Shown here: positions 42,349 through 51,146 of the stretch, piece after piece
Layout: every line of letters starts with the position of its first letter
How positions within the stretch are numbered: the stretch's first letter is position 1
Made by a program: the position numbers and the translations under genes
Source of the DNA: Kribbella aluminosa
GTDB lineage: Bacteria > Actinomycetota > Actinomycetes > Propionibacteriales > Kribbellaceae
Direction: 5' to 3'
Assembly (NCBI RefSeq): GCF_017876295.1
Contig: NZ_JAGINT010000002.1
Coordinates: 1,550,001 to 1,614,000, forward strand
DNA: 64,000 nucleotides
The notes under the pieces: model-generated
Told to the model about the DNA's origin: nothing
Seen by the model: the letters and a program-made list of their open reading frames with translations, nothing else
Database searches by the model: none

Positions 42349-43674
42349 TCACTGGACCTTGCCGGCCGAGGCGGCCCAGGTGTTGCAGACGCGTGGGTCG
42401 CGGCCGTTGTAGCCGCGCAGGGCCCAGTACTGGTGGTTGTTGGCGTCGCCGTGGTCGTTGTTCAGGTCGGTGGTGTGACCGATCAGCCAGCGCCATTGGA
42501 CCTGGGACTGCCCGGTGACCGGGTAGCTGCTCCGGTTCGCGCCGATGAAGATGTCCGAGAAGCACGACGCCTGGAGTTCGAGCCGACGGCTGTCCTGGAG
42601 TTCCATCGCGTAGTTCGGCCGCTCGTAGCGGATCCGCGCGTACGCCTGCAGGATTCCCATGTTGTTCTGTACGTGGTGCCCGTACTCGTGGGCCATCTGG
42701 TGCAGCATCCACATCCGCGCCCACACCTTCTGGTAGCTCTGCGGGTACCGGTTGTAGTTGCCGGTGTCCTCGGTGAGGTTCATGTAGATGGTGTCGTTCG
42801 TACCGCAGAAGAACGGCGGGTTCGAGTCCACGTGCGTACCGCATGGTGACGACACCGACCCGCTGAACGTGATCACGTGCGGCGCCCGGAACCGTCCTCC
42901 GGCCTTGGCGACAACGGGGGCCCACGCCTTGTTCAGACAGGCCAGCAGGTTGTTGTAGTTCGCCCTGGCGCCGGCCGCGCTGTTCGGCCGTGCGCCCGAC
43001 TCCCTGCAGTGCACCGACGACATCACACCGGCCTTGTACAGGCTGTTCTTGACCACCAGGTCACTGTCGGTCGGACCGGACTTGGTCGTCGTCGGCGTCG
43101 TGGTCGTCGTCTGCCGGCTGGCCGTAGGACGGGTCGGCTGCCTCGTGGGCTGTGTGGTGGTCGGCACACCCCGGGTCGACGGCGCCTCGGTCGGTTCCGT
43201 GGGCTGGGTCGGGCTGTACGTCGTCGTGACGCTCGGCTCGGACGACGGGTCGCCGCCGCCCTTCAGCGCCGACGAGAGCGCCTTCAGCGCCGTACCGCCG
43301 ATCACCAGCACGCCGAGCACGACCAGTACGGCGATCAGTGCGCCGCGGCCCTTCTTCTTCGGCGGCTGTGGTCCGCCGGGCGGGGCGCCCCAGCCGAACT
43401 GCTGCTGCGGCGGCTGTCCCTGCCCGTGGAACGGCTGCCCCGGAAACGGTTGCCCTGGGTAACCAGGAGGTCCTTGTCGCGGCGGTCCCTGCGGAGGCCC
43501 TTGGTACGGCGGTCCCTGCGGGGGCCCTTGGTACGGCGGGCCTTGCTGAGGACCTTGCGGCGGCCGCCCGGGCGACGGTGTTCCGCCGTACCCAGGCCCC
43601 TGCTGCCACGGCTGCTGTGGCTGCTGCGGTGGGTACTGCTGACCGGGCGGTGGTCCCCATTGGTTGCCTGACAC
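42349..43674 (-). CDS. Membrane-anchored neutral zinc metallopeptidase (copy 3)
   Basis: A 441-residue type II membrane protein. A Pro/Gln/Gly repeat tail (1-115; GPPYQGPPQ units) is followed by PKKKGRG, one helix (ALIAVLVVLGVLVIGGTAL), a Thr/Pro linker (about 150-200) and a peptidase domain with HEYGHHVQ and LELQASCFSD. Conserved cysteines frame CRESGARP and SSPCGTH. The start is GTG 43674 (VSGNQWGPP), matching the SNQ start of copy 4. Head to head with DUF2207 copy 2, 130 bases between starts. Confidence 0.88.
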   Translation of the reverse strand: MSGNQWGPPPGQQYPPQQPQQPWQQGPGYGGTPSPGRPPQGPQQGPPYQGPPQGPPYQGPPQGPPRQGPPGYPGQPFPGQPFHGQGQPPQQQFGWGAPPGGPQPPKKKGRGALIAVLVVLGVLVIGGTALKALSSALKGGGDPSSEPSVTTTYSPTQPTEPTEAPSTRGVPTTTQPTRQPTRPTASRQTTTTTPTTTKSGPTDSDLVVKNSLYKAGVMSSVHCRESGARPNSAAGARANYNNLLACLNKAWAPVVAKAGGRFRAPHVITFSGSVSSPCGTHVDSNPPFFCGTNDTIYMNLTEDTGNYNRYPQSYQKVWARMWMLHQMAHEYGHHVQNNMGILQAYARIRYERPNYAMELQDSRRLELQASCFSDIFIGANRSSYPVTGQSQVQWRWLIGHTTDLNNDHGDANNHQYWALRGYNGRDPRVCNTWAASAGKVQ

Positions 43675-43757
43675 GTCCGCGACGCTACCGGAGTGCGGGC
43701 TCAACTTCGGCAGCGGTCGGGGTGCCCCGTTGGTTGCCTGACACCCGCCAGACGCTA
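43655..43757. repeat. 33-base direct repeat in the divergent promoter region
   Basis: 43655-43687 and 43725-43757 share CCCC-TTGGTTGCCTGACAC and GACGCTA, 27 of 33 bases identical, 70 bases apart. The first copy contains the start codon of metallopeptidase copy 3; the second is a partial duplicate out of frame with it. Confidence 0.7.
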
Positions 43758-43804
43758 GGGTGCCCGGTGTCAACCTGACCCTCTCTCTACGGTGTGATTG
43801 GGCG

Positions 43805-45508
43805 ATGCGTCTACGTCTCCTCGGGCTATCCCTCTGTGCCCTCGGCCTGCTCGGCCTGTCCGCTGTCCCCGCGGGCGCGGCCGCTTCCGGCGCAGCCGCC
43901 GGAAGCAGCGCGACCGCCGACCCGGTGGTCACCAACTACGACAGTCAGGTCCGGGTCGAGCGTGACGGCCTCCTCCGGGTATCGGAGACCTGGAAGCTGA
44001 GCAACGTGAACGGGACCTTCACCCGGTTCGTCGTGACCCGTGACCACCTCGACAACGACATCGATCACGTCCAGGAGATCGGTGACCTGCAGGTCAAGGC
44101 CGGCGGCCAGGACAAGAAGACCGAGGTGAAGACGGACGGCGACGTCACGTCGATCGCCGTACCGGACGTGACCAGCAGTACGACGCAGCTCGACTTCACG
44201 TACACGGTGAAGGGCGCGGTGTCGAAGACCCTGGACGGCACCGAGGTGCAGTTCGCGCCGCTCACCGGGATCAGCATCCCGGTGCAGGAGGTGAACACGG
44301 TCTTCAGCGTCCCGGACGTCACGCACGTGGCCTGTTTCGCGGGCCCGGTGGACAGCAACGTCCCGTGTTCGCTGGCGCAGCTCGGCGAGACCTCCGGCCC
44401 GACGTTCAAGCAGACCGCGCTGCCGCCGGGCAACACGGTCCGGATGATCGTCGGCTTCCCGAAGGACCAGATCGCGGCGAACACGATCGTCGAGTACCGG
44501 CACACGTTCAAGCGCGCCTTCTCCACCGACGCCGCGCAGCTGATCACCGCCCTGCTTCTGCTGCTGCTCGGCGCCATCGCGCTCGGCGTCCTGTACCGGC
44601 TCCGCGGTCGCGACCAGGTGGACCCGCGGCGCGTCGTCCCGGCGTCGCTGTTCAGTCTTGGCACCGACGCGCGGATCGACTTCACGCCGCCGTCCGACCT
44701 GCGGCCCGGTGAGGTCGGCACGCTGATCGACGAGCGGATCGACCCGGTCGACGTGACAGCGACGATCATCGACCTCGCGGTCCGCGGCCACATCACGATC
44801 ACCGAGCTGGACAAGCGCAGCGAGTTCGCCCGCGCCGACTGGGAGCTCCGCCGGGTCGCCAACGCGCCGGCCGAGGAGCTGCACCGGTACGAGAACGTCC
44901 TGATCCGGGCGATCTTCGGCGACGCCGACTCGGTACTGGTCTCCGAGCTCGGCAAGCAGGTCCGCGCCGGTCTCGAGCAGGTCCAGGACGCGCTGTACGA
45001 CGGTGTCGTGAAGCGCGGCTGGTTCACCGAGCGCCCGGACCGGACCCGCTCGCTGTGGGCGACGATCGGGATCGGGACCACCGTGGTCGGTGTGGTCGCG
45101 ACCGTGCTGCTGGCGCTGGTGTCGACCTGGGGTCTGCTGGGCATCGCGATCACGCTGATCGGCGTCGGGCTGCTGGTGGTCGGCCGCTACATGCCGGCCA
45201 AGGCCCCGGCCGCCGGCCGTGTGCTCGGTCAGGTCGCCGCGATCCGCGGTGAGCTGCTGGAGATGGACGTCAGCGAGCTCCCGGCCGACCAGGCGGTCGA
45301 CCTGTGCTCGCGGGCGCTGCCGTACGCCGTCGTGCTCGGCGGCTCGAGCCGCTGGATCGACGCACTGGTTGCCACCGACACCACGCCGGGCGTGGAGGAC
45401 GAAGGCTTCCCCTGGTACCGCGGCCCGAGCGGCTGGCACCTGCAGTACCTGCCGGACTCGCTCCGCAACCTCACCACGAACCTGACCGGCGCACTGTTCG
45501 ACCGCTGA
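43805..45508 (+). CDS. DUF2207 membrane protein (copy 2)
   Basis: A 567-residue paralogue of the protein at 36210-37919. Signal peptide MRLRLLGLSLCALGLLGLSA, extracytoplasmic domain with CFAGPVDSNVPC, helix (LITALLLLLLGAIALGVLY), cytoplasmic GEVGTLIDERIDPVDVTATI and DLAVRGHITI block, then two close helices (about 415-460) and a C-terminal PWYRGPSGWHLQYLPDSL like copy 1. The ATG at 43805 starts the signal peptide; a GTG at 43760 is less likely. Divergent from metallopeptidase copy 3. Function unknown. Confidence 0.87.
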   Translation: MRLRLLGLSLCALGLLGLSAVPAGAAASGAAAGSSATADPVVTNYDSQVRVERDGLLRVSETWKLSNVNGTFTRFVVTRDHLDNDIDHVQEIGDLQVKAGGQDKKTEVKTDGDVTSIAVPDVTSSTTQLDFTYTVKGAVSKTLDGTEVQFAPLTGISIPVQEVNTVFSVPDVTHVACFAGPVDSNVPCSLAQLGETSGPTFKQTALPPGNTVRMIVGFPKDQIAANTIVEYRHTFKRAFSTDAAQLITALLLLLLGAIALGVLYRLRGRDQVDPRRVVPASLFSLGTDARIDFTPPSDLRPGEVGTLIDERIDPVDVTATIIDLAVRGHITITELDKRSEFARADWELRRVANAPAEELHRYENVLIRAIFGDADSVLVSELGKQVRAGLEQVQDALYDGVVKRGWFTERPDRTRSLWATIGIGTTVVGVVATVLLALVSTWGLLGIAITLIGVGLLVVGRYMPAKAPAAGRVLGQVAAIRGELLEMDVSELPADQAVDLCSRALPYAVVLGGSSRWIDALVATDTTPGVEDEGFPWYRGPSGWHLQYLPDSLRNLTTNLTGALFDR

Positions 45509-45517
45509 CAACGCTCA

Positions 45518-45565
45518 CAACGTCCGAAGATCTGAGGGCTGTAGGCCACAGATCTTCGGACGTTG
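45518..45565. terminator. Bidirectional terminator, second copy of the repeated hairpin
   Basis: CAACGTCCGAAGATCTG (45518-45534) pairs perfectly over 17 bases with CAGATCTTCGGACGTTG (45549-45565), loop 14. Outer sequence and 44-base core spacing equal the hairpin at 8522-8565. Between convergent genes. Confidence 0.75.
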
Positions 45566-45570
45566 TCGTT

Positions 45571-46881
45571 TCACCAGTTGTGTTGCGGGTCAGCGGGTGC
45601 GGGGAGGGGCGTGTTCTCCGGGTGGATCACGTAGACCAGTCCGCCCGAGTGCGGCACCCACGCGTTCTCGAACGCGGTCCGGTCGTACGTCGTACGCACC
45701 TGGTCGTCGCTGGCGATCAGGTGCGACGCCGGGTCGTTGACGACCACGTTGCCGGCCTGGTCGAACCCGACGATCACCATCAGGTGCCCGTTCGTCCCGT
45801 ACCCCGCGCCAGGCAGGTCGCCCTTCTTGAACGACAGCGACGCGATCAGCGGGATCCCGGCCTTGATGAACCGCTCCGCCTCGGTCAGCGACCGCAGCCG
45901 CGTGACGAACGCGTCCACTCCGCGGGAGCCGGCGTACGCCGTGTTGAACGGCCAGTTGCCCGCCCCGTCGTACGAGTAGTCGAACACCGAACGCGCCGAG
46001 TGGTCCACTTGCGGATCCGGATCGGACGGGTCGACCCAGGACGTCTCGGCCCGCGTCGGGCCGGCGCCCCAGTAGTCGAGGACCATCGCGGTCGAGGTCG
46101 CCGAGCACCACGCCTCACCGCCGCCGTCCCACTGCGGGTAGTGGCCGACGTGGGTCTCCTGCGAGTACGTCGGTACGTCGAGCGTGATGCCCTCCGCGCC
46201 GCCGAGGGGGCTGACGGCAACCTTCTTGTCGGACGGCAGCCGGGACGCCATCGCGCCGACGGAGCGGACCACGGGGGACGTCGTCGTACCGCTCAGCCGG
46301 TACAGCGTGACCTTCAGCTGCCAGCGGTCCAGCCACTTGCCGGTCGCGGCCTGAAAGGTGTCGACGGCAACGGATCCGTCGGCGTCGCCCTGGCTCGGCA
46401 CCGAGGTCCGGTGGATGTCGCCGGCGCCGGTGTCGTCGCCGCCGGACCAGCGACCGAGCACGTACCACTTGGTGGTCGTGCCGAGGTTCGTCGTACCGGC
46501 CATCGACACCTCGACCCAGGTGCCGGGCGGGGTGGTGGCGTTCCAGGACGCGACCAGTTCGGTCAGCCCGAAGCCGGTGCTGACGTGCGGCGACACCCAG
46601 CTCGTCCGGTCGTAGGACTTCGCGGTGCCGTCGCCGAACGGGTCGACGTACGACGTGGTGCCGGTCGACGTACCGAACGTAAGGGCGCCGTCGGAGACCG
46701 TCGTACCGGACGGCTCGCCGGCCAGGAAGTCCGCGGTCGACGTCCAGCTCCGGTACGCGATCTCGCGCGCCGGAGCAACCTTGACGGCCTGGCTCGGCAA
46801 CGTGCCGGCACTGAGCACGGCCACCCCCAGCATCAGAGCGGTAATGGAACGGGCCCCATGACCCGGCATCAGCACAGTCAT
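45571..46881 (-). CDS. Secreted C39-like cysteine peptidase
   Basis: A 436-residue secreted protein. Signal peptide ends near PSQA (about residue 31). Residues 40-210 form a beta-rich domain (AGTTNLGTTTKWYVLGRWSG). The C-terminal peptidase_C39_2 domain has nucleophile Cys in EAWCSATSTAMVLDYWG, His in TNGHLMVIVGFD and Asp in VVNDPAS. Bacterial proteins of this kind are little characterised; extracellular peptide or peptidoglycan turnover is possible. The ATG at 46881 starts MTVLMPGHGARSITALM. It ends 5 bases from the hairpin. Confidence 0.87.
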   Translation of the reverse strand: MTVLMPGHGARSITALMLGVAVLSAGTLPSQAVKVAPAREIAYRSWTSTADFLAGEPSGTTVSDGALTFGTSTGTTSYVDPFGDGTAKSYDRTSWVSPHVSTGFGLTELVASWNATTPPGTWVEVSMAGTTNLGTTTKWYVLGRWSGGDDTGAGDIHRTSVPSQGDADGSVAVDTFQAATGKWLDRWQLKVTLYRLSGTTTSPVVRSVGAMASRLPSDKKVAVSPLGGAEGITLDVPTYSQETHVGHYPQWDGGGEAWCSATSTAMVLDYWGAGPTRAETSWVDPSDPDPQVDHSARSVFDYSYDGAGNWPFNTAYAGSRGVDAFVTRLRSLTEAERFIKAGIPLIASLSFKKGDLPGAGYGTNGHLMVIVGFDQAGNVVVNDPASHLIASDDQVRTTYDRTAFENAWVPHSGGLVYVIHPENTPLPAPADPQHNW

Positions 46882-46942
46882 GAATCGACGGTAGACGCCT
46901 CGGCAGTTGCTGTCATGGCGTCGGCGTGCCGCGGCAAGAAAT

Positions 46943-47500
46943 TTACGAGCGGTCGTCCCACTCGGTGTAGAGCATCGCGAAGACCAGTTCATCGGTCCAC
47001 TCGCCCTTCAGGTACTCGTTCTGCACGAAATGCGCCTCCTGGCGCAGCCCGAGCCGCTGCAACAGCTTCACCGAGCCGGTGTTGCGGGCGTCCAGCCGGG
47101 CGATGATGCGGTGCAGGCCGAGCTCCTCGAATCCGAGGCGCAGCAGCTCCACGGAAGCCTCCGCGGCGTACCCGTGGCCGTGCGACTCCGGGTGGAAGAC
47201 GTACCCGATCTCGCCGGTGCGCTGCTCGGTGCTGTTCAGGAACAGCGTGACCTCACCCAGGTGCCGGCCGGTGTCCCGCAGGATCACGGCGACGGTGAGC
47301 GCTTGACCGTCTACGTCCATCGGGACATCGGCCAGCCGGCCGGTGAGGGCCTCCTTGACCTGCTCAGGCGTCCGTACGTCGTACAGCAGGAACCGGGTGA
47401 CGTCCGGGTTGGACTGCAGCTTCAGCAGGTCGTCGTAGTCGGTCTCGACGTAGCGTCGAAGGATCAGGCGGTCGGTCTCGATCGGCAGCGAGTAGCTCAT
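46943..47500 (-). CDS. GNAT-family N-acetyltransferase (RimJ/RimL type)
   Basis: A 185-residue acetyltransferase. The start PIETDRLILRRYVETDYDDL is typical of the RimJ/RimL (Acetyltransf_3) group. The acetyl-CoA loop lies in HPESHGHGYAAEASVELLR, and LDARNTGSVKLLQRLGL is the downstream motif. Substrate unknown: ribosomal protein, another protein or an amine. A monocistronic-looking gene between the C39 peptidase and the lysozyme on the same strand. Confidence 0.9.
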   Translation of the reverse strand: MSYSLPIETDRLILRRYVETDYDDLLKLQSNPDVTRFLLYDVRTPEQVKEALTGRLADVPMDVDGQALTVAVILRDTGRHLGEVTLFLNSTEQRTGEIGYVFHPESHGHGYAAEASVELLRLGFEELGLHRIIARLDARNTGSVKLLQRLGLRQEAHFVQNEYLKGEWTDELVFAMLYTEWDDRS

Positions 47501-47531
47501 CGATCGAGACTAAGCGACCGCCGCAACCCCT

Positions 47532-48353
47532 TTAGCCGTTGGCCAGTGCCTGCAGTCGGCTGTAGTCGCCGTTGAACCGGTCCTGGTCGATAGGCGTCGA
47601 GCTGTACTGCCAGATGGTGTGGAACGGCCAGCCGCCCGGCAGCGTGCCCGGGGAGGAGGCGTACTTCGCCACCCACAGCGGGTTCGTCGAGTTGAAGGCG
47701 CTGCTGTTACCGGTGCAGCGGCTCCACCAGTCCAGGTTCGTGTAGATCGGCACGTCCCGGCCGGTCGTCGCCTTGTAGGTGTTGGCGAAGTCGCGGATCC
47801 AGCTGACCATGGAGGCCGCGCTCAGCCCGTAGCAGGTGGCGCCGTACGGGTTGTACTCGATGTCGAGGGCACCCGGCAGCGTCTTGCCGTCCTTGGACCA
47901 GCCACCGCCGTGCGCCAGGAAGTACGTCGCCTGGTTCGCACCGCTGGAGTCGTTCGGCGTGGCGAAGTGGTAGGCGCCGCGGATCATCCCGACGTTGTAG
48001 GACCCGTTGTACTGCTGGGCGAAGTACGGGTTCGTGTAGTAGTTGCCTTCGGTCGCCTTCGTGTAGGCGAACCGCTTCCCGGCGTTCCACTGACCGGCCC
48101 AGTCGACGTTGCCCTGGTAGCTGGCCACGTCGATACCTTCGACGGTGGCGGCCGGTGCCAGCACGGCCGGCGTGGCGGCTGTGCTGCTGGTCTTGGTGTT
48201 CGTCCAGCCCATGTAGCCGCCGCCGGCAAGGGTGATTCCGTGCTGGCGGGCCTGCGTGGTTGGCTGGTGGATGGAGCTTGCTTGGGCGGAGCCGACCGAG
48301 GCCATCAACAGGCCAAGGGTTACGGCGGCACCCGTGAAAAGGGCGGACTTCAC
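47532..48353 (-). CDS. Secreted GH25 lysozyme (muramidase)
   Basis: A 273-residue secreted glycoside hydrolase of family 25 that cleaves the MurNAc-GlcNAc bond. Signal peptide VKSALFTGAAVTLGLLMASV, cleavage near AQAS. The barrel shows GIDVASYQGNVDW (catalytic Asp), YTKATEGNYY, RGAYHFATP, and the DxE pair in GALDIEYNPYG, ending IWQYSSTPIDQDRFNGD as usual. The GTG at 48353 has GGAGGAAA upstream. It may act in wall remodelling or against competitors. Confidence 0.92.
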   Translation of the reverse strand: MKSALFTGAAVTLGLLMASVGSAQASSIHQPTTQARQHGITLAGGGYMGWTNTKTSSTAATPAVLAPAATVEGIDVASYQGNVDWAGQWNAGKRFAYTKATEGNYYTNPYFAQQYNGSYNVGMIRGAYHFATPNDSSGANQATYFLAHGGGWSKDGKTLPGALDIEYNPYGATCYGLSAASMVSWIRDFANTYKATTGRDVPIYTNLDWWSRCTGNSSAFNSTNPLWVAKYASSPGTLPGGWPFHTIWQYSSTPIDQDRFNGDYSRLQALANG

Positions 48354-48455
48354 GGTTTCCTCCAGAGCGATATGAGGGGCGGACAAAGCGCTCGGCGGGG
48401 TTATTACCCAGTTTCGGAGGAAATCAACCCTTTACTCCTTCTGTTTGGTGATCAT

Positions 48456-49640
48456 TTACCGGACGTACGTCGGTGACGCCGTGAACGTGTTGCACCCCCG
48501 CGGGCTCCGGGTACTGAACCCGGCGTCCGCCCAGCGCGGGATGATCGCCCGGCTGCCGTGGTCGCGCTGCGTGCCGTACTCGTCGCCCTGGTGCGAGTGC
48601 AGGTAGTCGAGCTGGCTCTTGAACGCCCCGGAGATCCTGTAGCTGCTCCTGTTCGACCCCATGAACACGTTGCCGAAGCAGGTCGCCTGGATCTCCAGCC
48701 GGCGGCTCATCTCCAGCGACTTGTCCCCGGAATACTCGTACCGGAGGTTGCTGTCGGCCTGCAGGATGCCCACCATGTTCTGTACGTGGTGCCCGAACTC
48801 GTGCGCCACCGTGTCGGTCATCTCGGCGCGGACCCAGGCCATCGCGTAGCTGTTGTTGCTGTACTGCTGGTAGTACTTGATGTCGGATCCGGCGTCCATG
48901 TAGATGGTGCGGTTCGAGCTGCAGTAGAAGGAGCTCGGCGCGCTGCCGCCGCAGGGGCTCGTCGCGGAGCCGCTGAACGCGACCAGGTTCGGCGGGACGA
49001 AGCGTCCGCCCGCCAGCCGTACCTGCTTCGGCCAGGCGCGGACCAGGCAGGAGATCAGGTTCGTGTAGTACTTGCGGGCGTTCGCCGCGGAGCTCGGGCG
49101 GGCGCCCGACTCCCTGCAGTTCACCGTGGACATCACGCCGGACCGGTAGATCTTGTTCCGGGCAACCAGGTCGAGGTCGGACGGGCCGGTTGGGGTGGTC
49201 CGGGTCGTGCTCGGCTCGGTCGTCGTCGTGGTCCTGGCCGGCTGCGTCGGGCGGGTGGTCGCCGGGGCGGACGTCGTCGCGGGTTCGGTCGGGTACTCGG
49301 TCGCAGTCGGCTGCGGTTGGGTGTAGGTGTCGTGCCCGTTGTGCTTGAGGATCGCGCTCACCAGGAACAGGCCGACGGCGCCGAACAGCACGACCAGCGG
49401 TACGACGACGAAGACTGCCTTGCTCTTCTTCTTGGGAGGCGGCGGGCTGAACCCGAAACCACGGCCCTGCGGCGGTCCCCAGTTCGGCGGGCCGGGCGGC
49501 GGGCCGTACTGAGGCCCACCCGGGTACTGCGGGGGACCGGCGTACTGCTGCGGCGGACCGGCGTGCTGCTGCGGGCCGACGTACTGCTGTGGCGGTGGGT
49601 ACTGCCCTGGCGGCGGCCCGTACGGCCCTTGGTTCGACAA
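48456..49640 (-). CDS. Membrane-anchored neutral zinc metallopeptidase (copy 4)
   Basis: A 394-residue type II membrane protein. Pro/Gln/Gly tail with GPPQQYAGPPQ units (1-70), PPPPKKKSKA, one helix (VVVPLVVLFGAVGLFLVSAI), Thr/Pro linker and a peptidase domain with HEFGHHVQ (Phe instead of Tyr) and LEIQATCFGN. CRESGARP and SPCGG match copy 3, its nearest relative. The TTG at 49640 (LSNQGPYGPPPG) is preferred because GGGAGGA lies just upstream; an in-frame TTG at 49682 is possible. It is not paired with DUF2207 but divergent from cysS. Confidence 0.87.
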   Translation of the reverse strand: MSNQGPYGPPPGQYPPPQQYVGPQQHAGPPQQYAGPPQYPGGPQYGPPPGPPNWGPPQGRGFGFSPPPPKKKSKAVFVVVPLVVLFGAVGLFLVSAILKHNGHDTYTQPQPTATEYPTEPATTSAPATTRPTQPARTTTTTEPSTTRTTPTGPSDLDLVARNKIYRSGVMSTVNCRESGARPSSAANARKYYTNLISCLVRAWPKQVRLAGGRFVPPNLVAFSGSATSPCGGSAPSSFYCSSNRTIYMDAGSDIKYYQQYSNNSYAMAWVRAEMTDTVAHEFGHHVQNMVGILQADSNLRYEYSGDKSLEMSRRLEIQATCFGNVFMGSNRSSYRISGAFKSQLDYLHSHQGDEYGTQRDHGSRAIIPRWADAGFSTRSPRGCNTFTASPTYVR

Positions 49641-49677
49641 CTGACCCGTCCTCCCGGAGATGTGCTGTGGATATCTT

Positions 49678-49712
49678 GTCAAGGGTCAGTGCCACTTCCC
49701 GTTACCCTTGAC
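49678..49712. promoter_or_regulatory. Inverted repeat before cysS
   Basis: GTCAAGGGT (49678-49686) and ACCCTTGAC (49704-49712) are perfect 9-base arms with a 17-base spacer, ending 2 bases before the cysS GTG. It could be an operator or an RNA hairpin masking the start. Confidence 0.45.
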
Positions 49713-49714
49713 CG

Positions 49715-51145
49715 GTGACACTTCGCTTGTACGACACCGCAACGGCAGCAGCGAGGGATTTCGAGCCGGTCCATCCGGGCAAGGTCGGGATCTACCACTG
49801 CGGGCTGACGGTGCAGGGTGCCCCGCACGTCGGGCACATCTACAAGGAAGTGGTCTTCGACGTCCTGCGCCGCTGGCTGGAGCGCTCCGGCTACGAGGTG
49901 ACCGTGATCGCGAACGTCACGGACATCGAGGACAAGATCCTCGCCAAGTCCGCCGAGCGCGGCATCCCGTGGTGGGCGCACGCCTACGAGTTCGAGCGCG
50001 AGCTGCACTGGGCGTACGACGTGCTCGGCTGCCGCCCGCCGACGTACGAGCCGCGCGCCACCGGGCACATCCCGGAGATGGTCGAGATGATCGAGCAGCT
50101 GATCGACCGCGGCCATGCGTACGTCGCGCCCGACGGGTCCGGCGACGTCTACTTCGACGTCCGCTCCTGGCCGGAGTACGGCGCGCTCTCGCACCAGAAG
50201 ATCGACGACATGGAAGCCGCCGAGGACGCGGACCCGCGCGGCAAGCGTGACCCCCGCGACTTCGCGCTCTGGAAGGGGTACGTCGAGGGCACCCCGCGGA
50301 CCGCCTCGTGGCCGACGCCGTGGGGCCGCGGCCGCCCGGGCTGGCACCTGGAGTGCTCCGCGATGGCCGGGAAGTACCTCGGCGACGAGTTCGACATCCA
50401 CGGCGGCGGGCTGGACCTGCGGTTCCCGCACCACGAGAACGAGCTGGCCCAGTCGACCGCGGTCGGGCAGAAGTTCGCCCGGTTCTGGATGCACAACGCG
50501 CTGGTCACCACGGCCGGCGAGAAGATGTCGAAGTCGATGGGCAACAGCGCCGTCGTGCGGAACGTGGTCGAGCGGGTGCGCCCGATCGAGCTGCGCTACT
50601 ACCTCGTGCAGTCGCACTACCGGTCGGTCGTCGAGTTCTCGTTCGAGGCGCTCGACGAGGCCGCGAAGAGCTTCCAGCGGCTCGAGGGTTTCGTGGACCG
50701 GGCCACCGAGGTGACCGGCGCAGTCGAGCCGGCGGCCGGGCTGCCGTCGGACTTCGTCGCCGCGATGGACGACGACCTCGGTACGCCGGCCGCGATCGCC
50801 GTGCTGCACAACACCGTCCGCGACGGGAACAAGCTGGTCGCGGACGGCGACTCCGCGGCGTTGCGCGAGGCGCTCGCCTCGGTGCGCGGGATGCTCGGCG
50901 TGCTCGGGCTGGACCCGTTGGCCGAGCCGTGGGTGTCGCGGACCGGTGGCAGTGATGAGCTGACCGAGGTCGTCGACGGGCTGGTGAAGGCCCTCCTCGA
51001 GCAGCGCCAGGCAGCCCGCCAGCGGAAGGACTACGCCGCCGCCGACGCGGTGCGCGATCGGCTGAAGGCACTCGGCGTCGTCGTCGAGGACACTCCGCAG
51101 GGACCCCGCTGGTCTCTCGCGGCAACTACTGACGAAGGAAACTGA
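49715..51145 (+). CDS. cysS: Cysteinyl-tRNA synthetase
   Basis: A 476-residue class I aminoacyl-tRNA synthetase charging tRNA-Cys. HIGH motif as HVGH in YHCGLTVQGAPHVGHIYKE with the zinc-binding Cys; the other zinc ligands are in WHLECSAMA and DIHGGGLDLRFPHHENE. KMSKS is present in GEKMSKSMGN. Length matches CysS; the MshC paralogue would be about 410. The GTG start at 49715 sits in an inverted repeat. One base separates it from rlmB, as expected for the cysS-rlmB operon of mycobacteria. Confidence 0.95.
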   Translation: MTLRLYDTATAAARDFEPVHPGKVGIYHCGLTVQGAPHVGHIYKEVVFDVLRRWLERSGYEVTVIANVTDIEDKILAKSAERGIPWWAHAYEFERELHWAYDVLGCRPPTYEPRATGHIPEMVEMIEQLIDRGHAYVAPDGSGDVYFDVRSWPEYGALSHQKIDDMEAAEDADPRGKRDPRDFALWKGYVEGTPRTASWPTPWGRGRPGWHLECSAMAGKYLGDEFDIHGGGLDLRFPHHENELAQSTAVGQKFARFWMHNALVTTAGEKMSKSMGNSAVVRNVVERVRPIELRYYLVQSHYRSVVEFSFEALDEAAKSFQRLEGFVDRATEVTGAVEPAAGLPSDFVAAMDDDLGTPAAIAVLHNTVRDGNKLVADGDSAALREALASVRGMLGVLGLDPLAEPWVSRTGGSDELTEVVDGLVKALLEQRQAARQRKDYAAADAVRDRLKALGVVVEDTPQGPRWSLAATTDEGN

Positions 51146-51146
51146 C

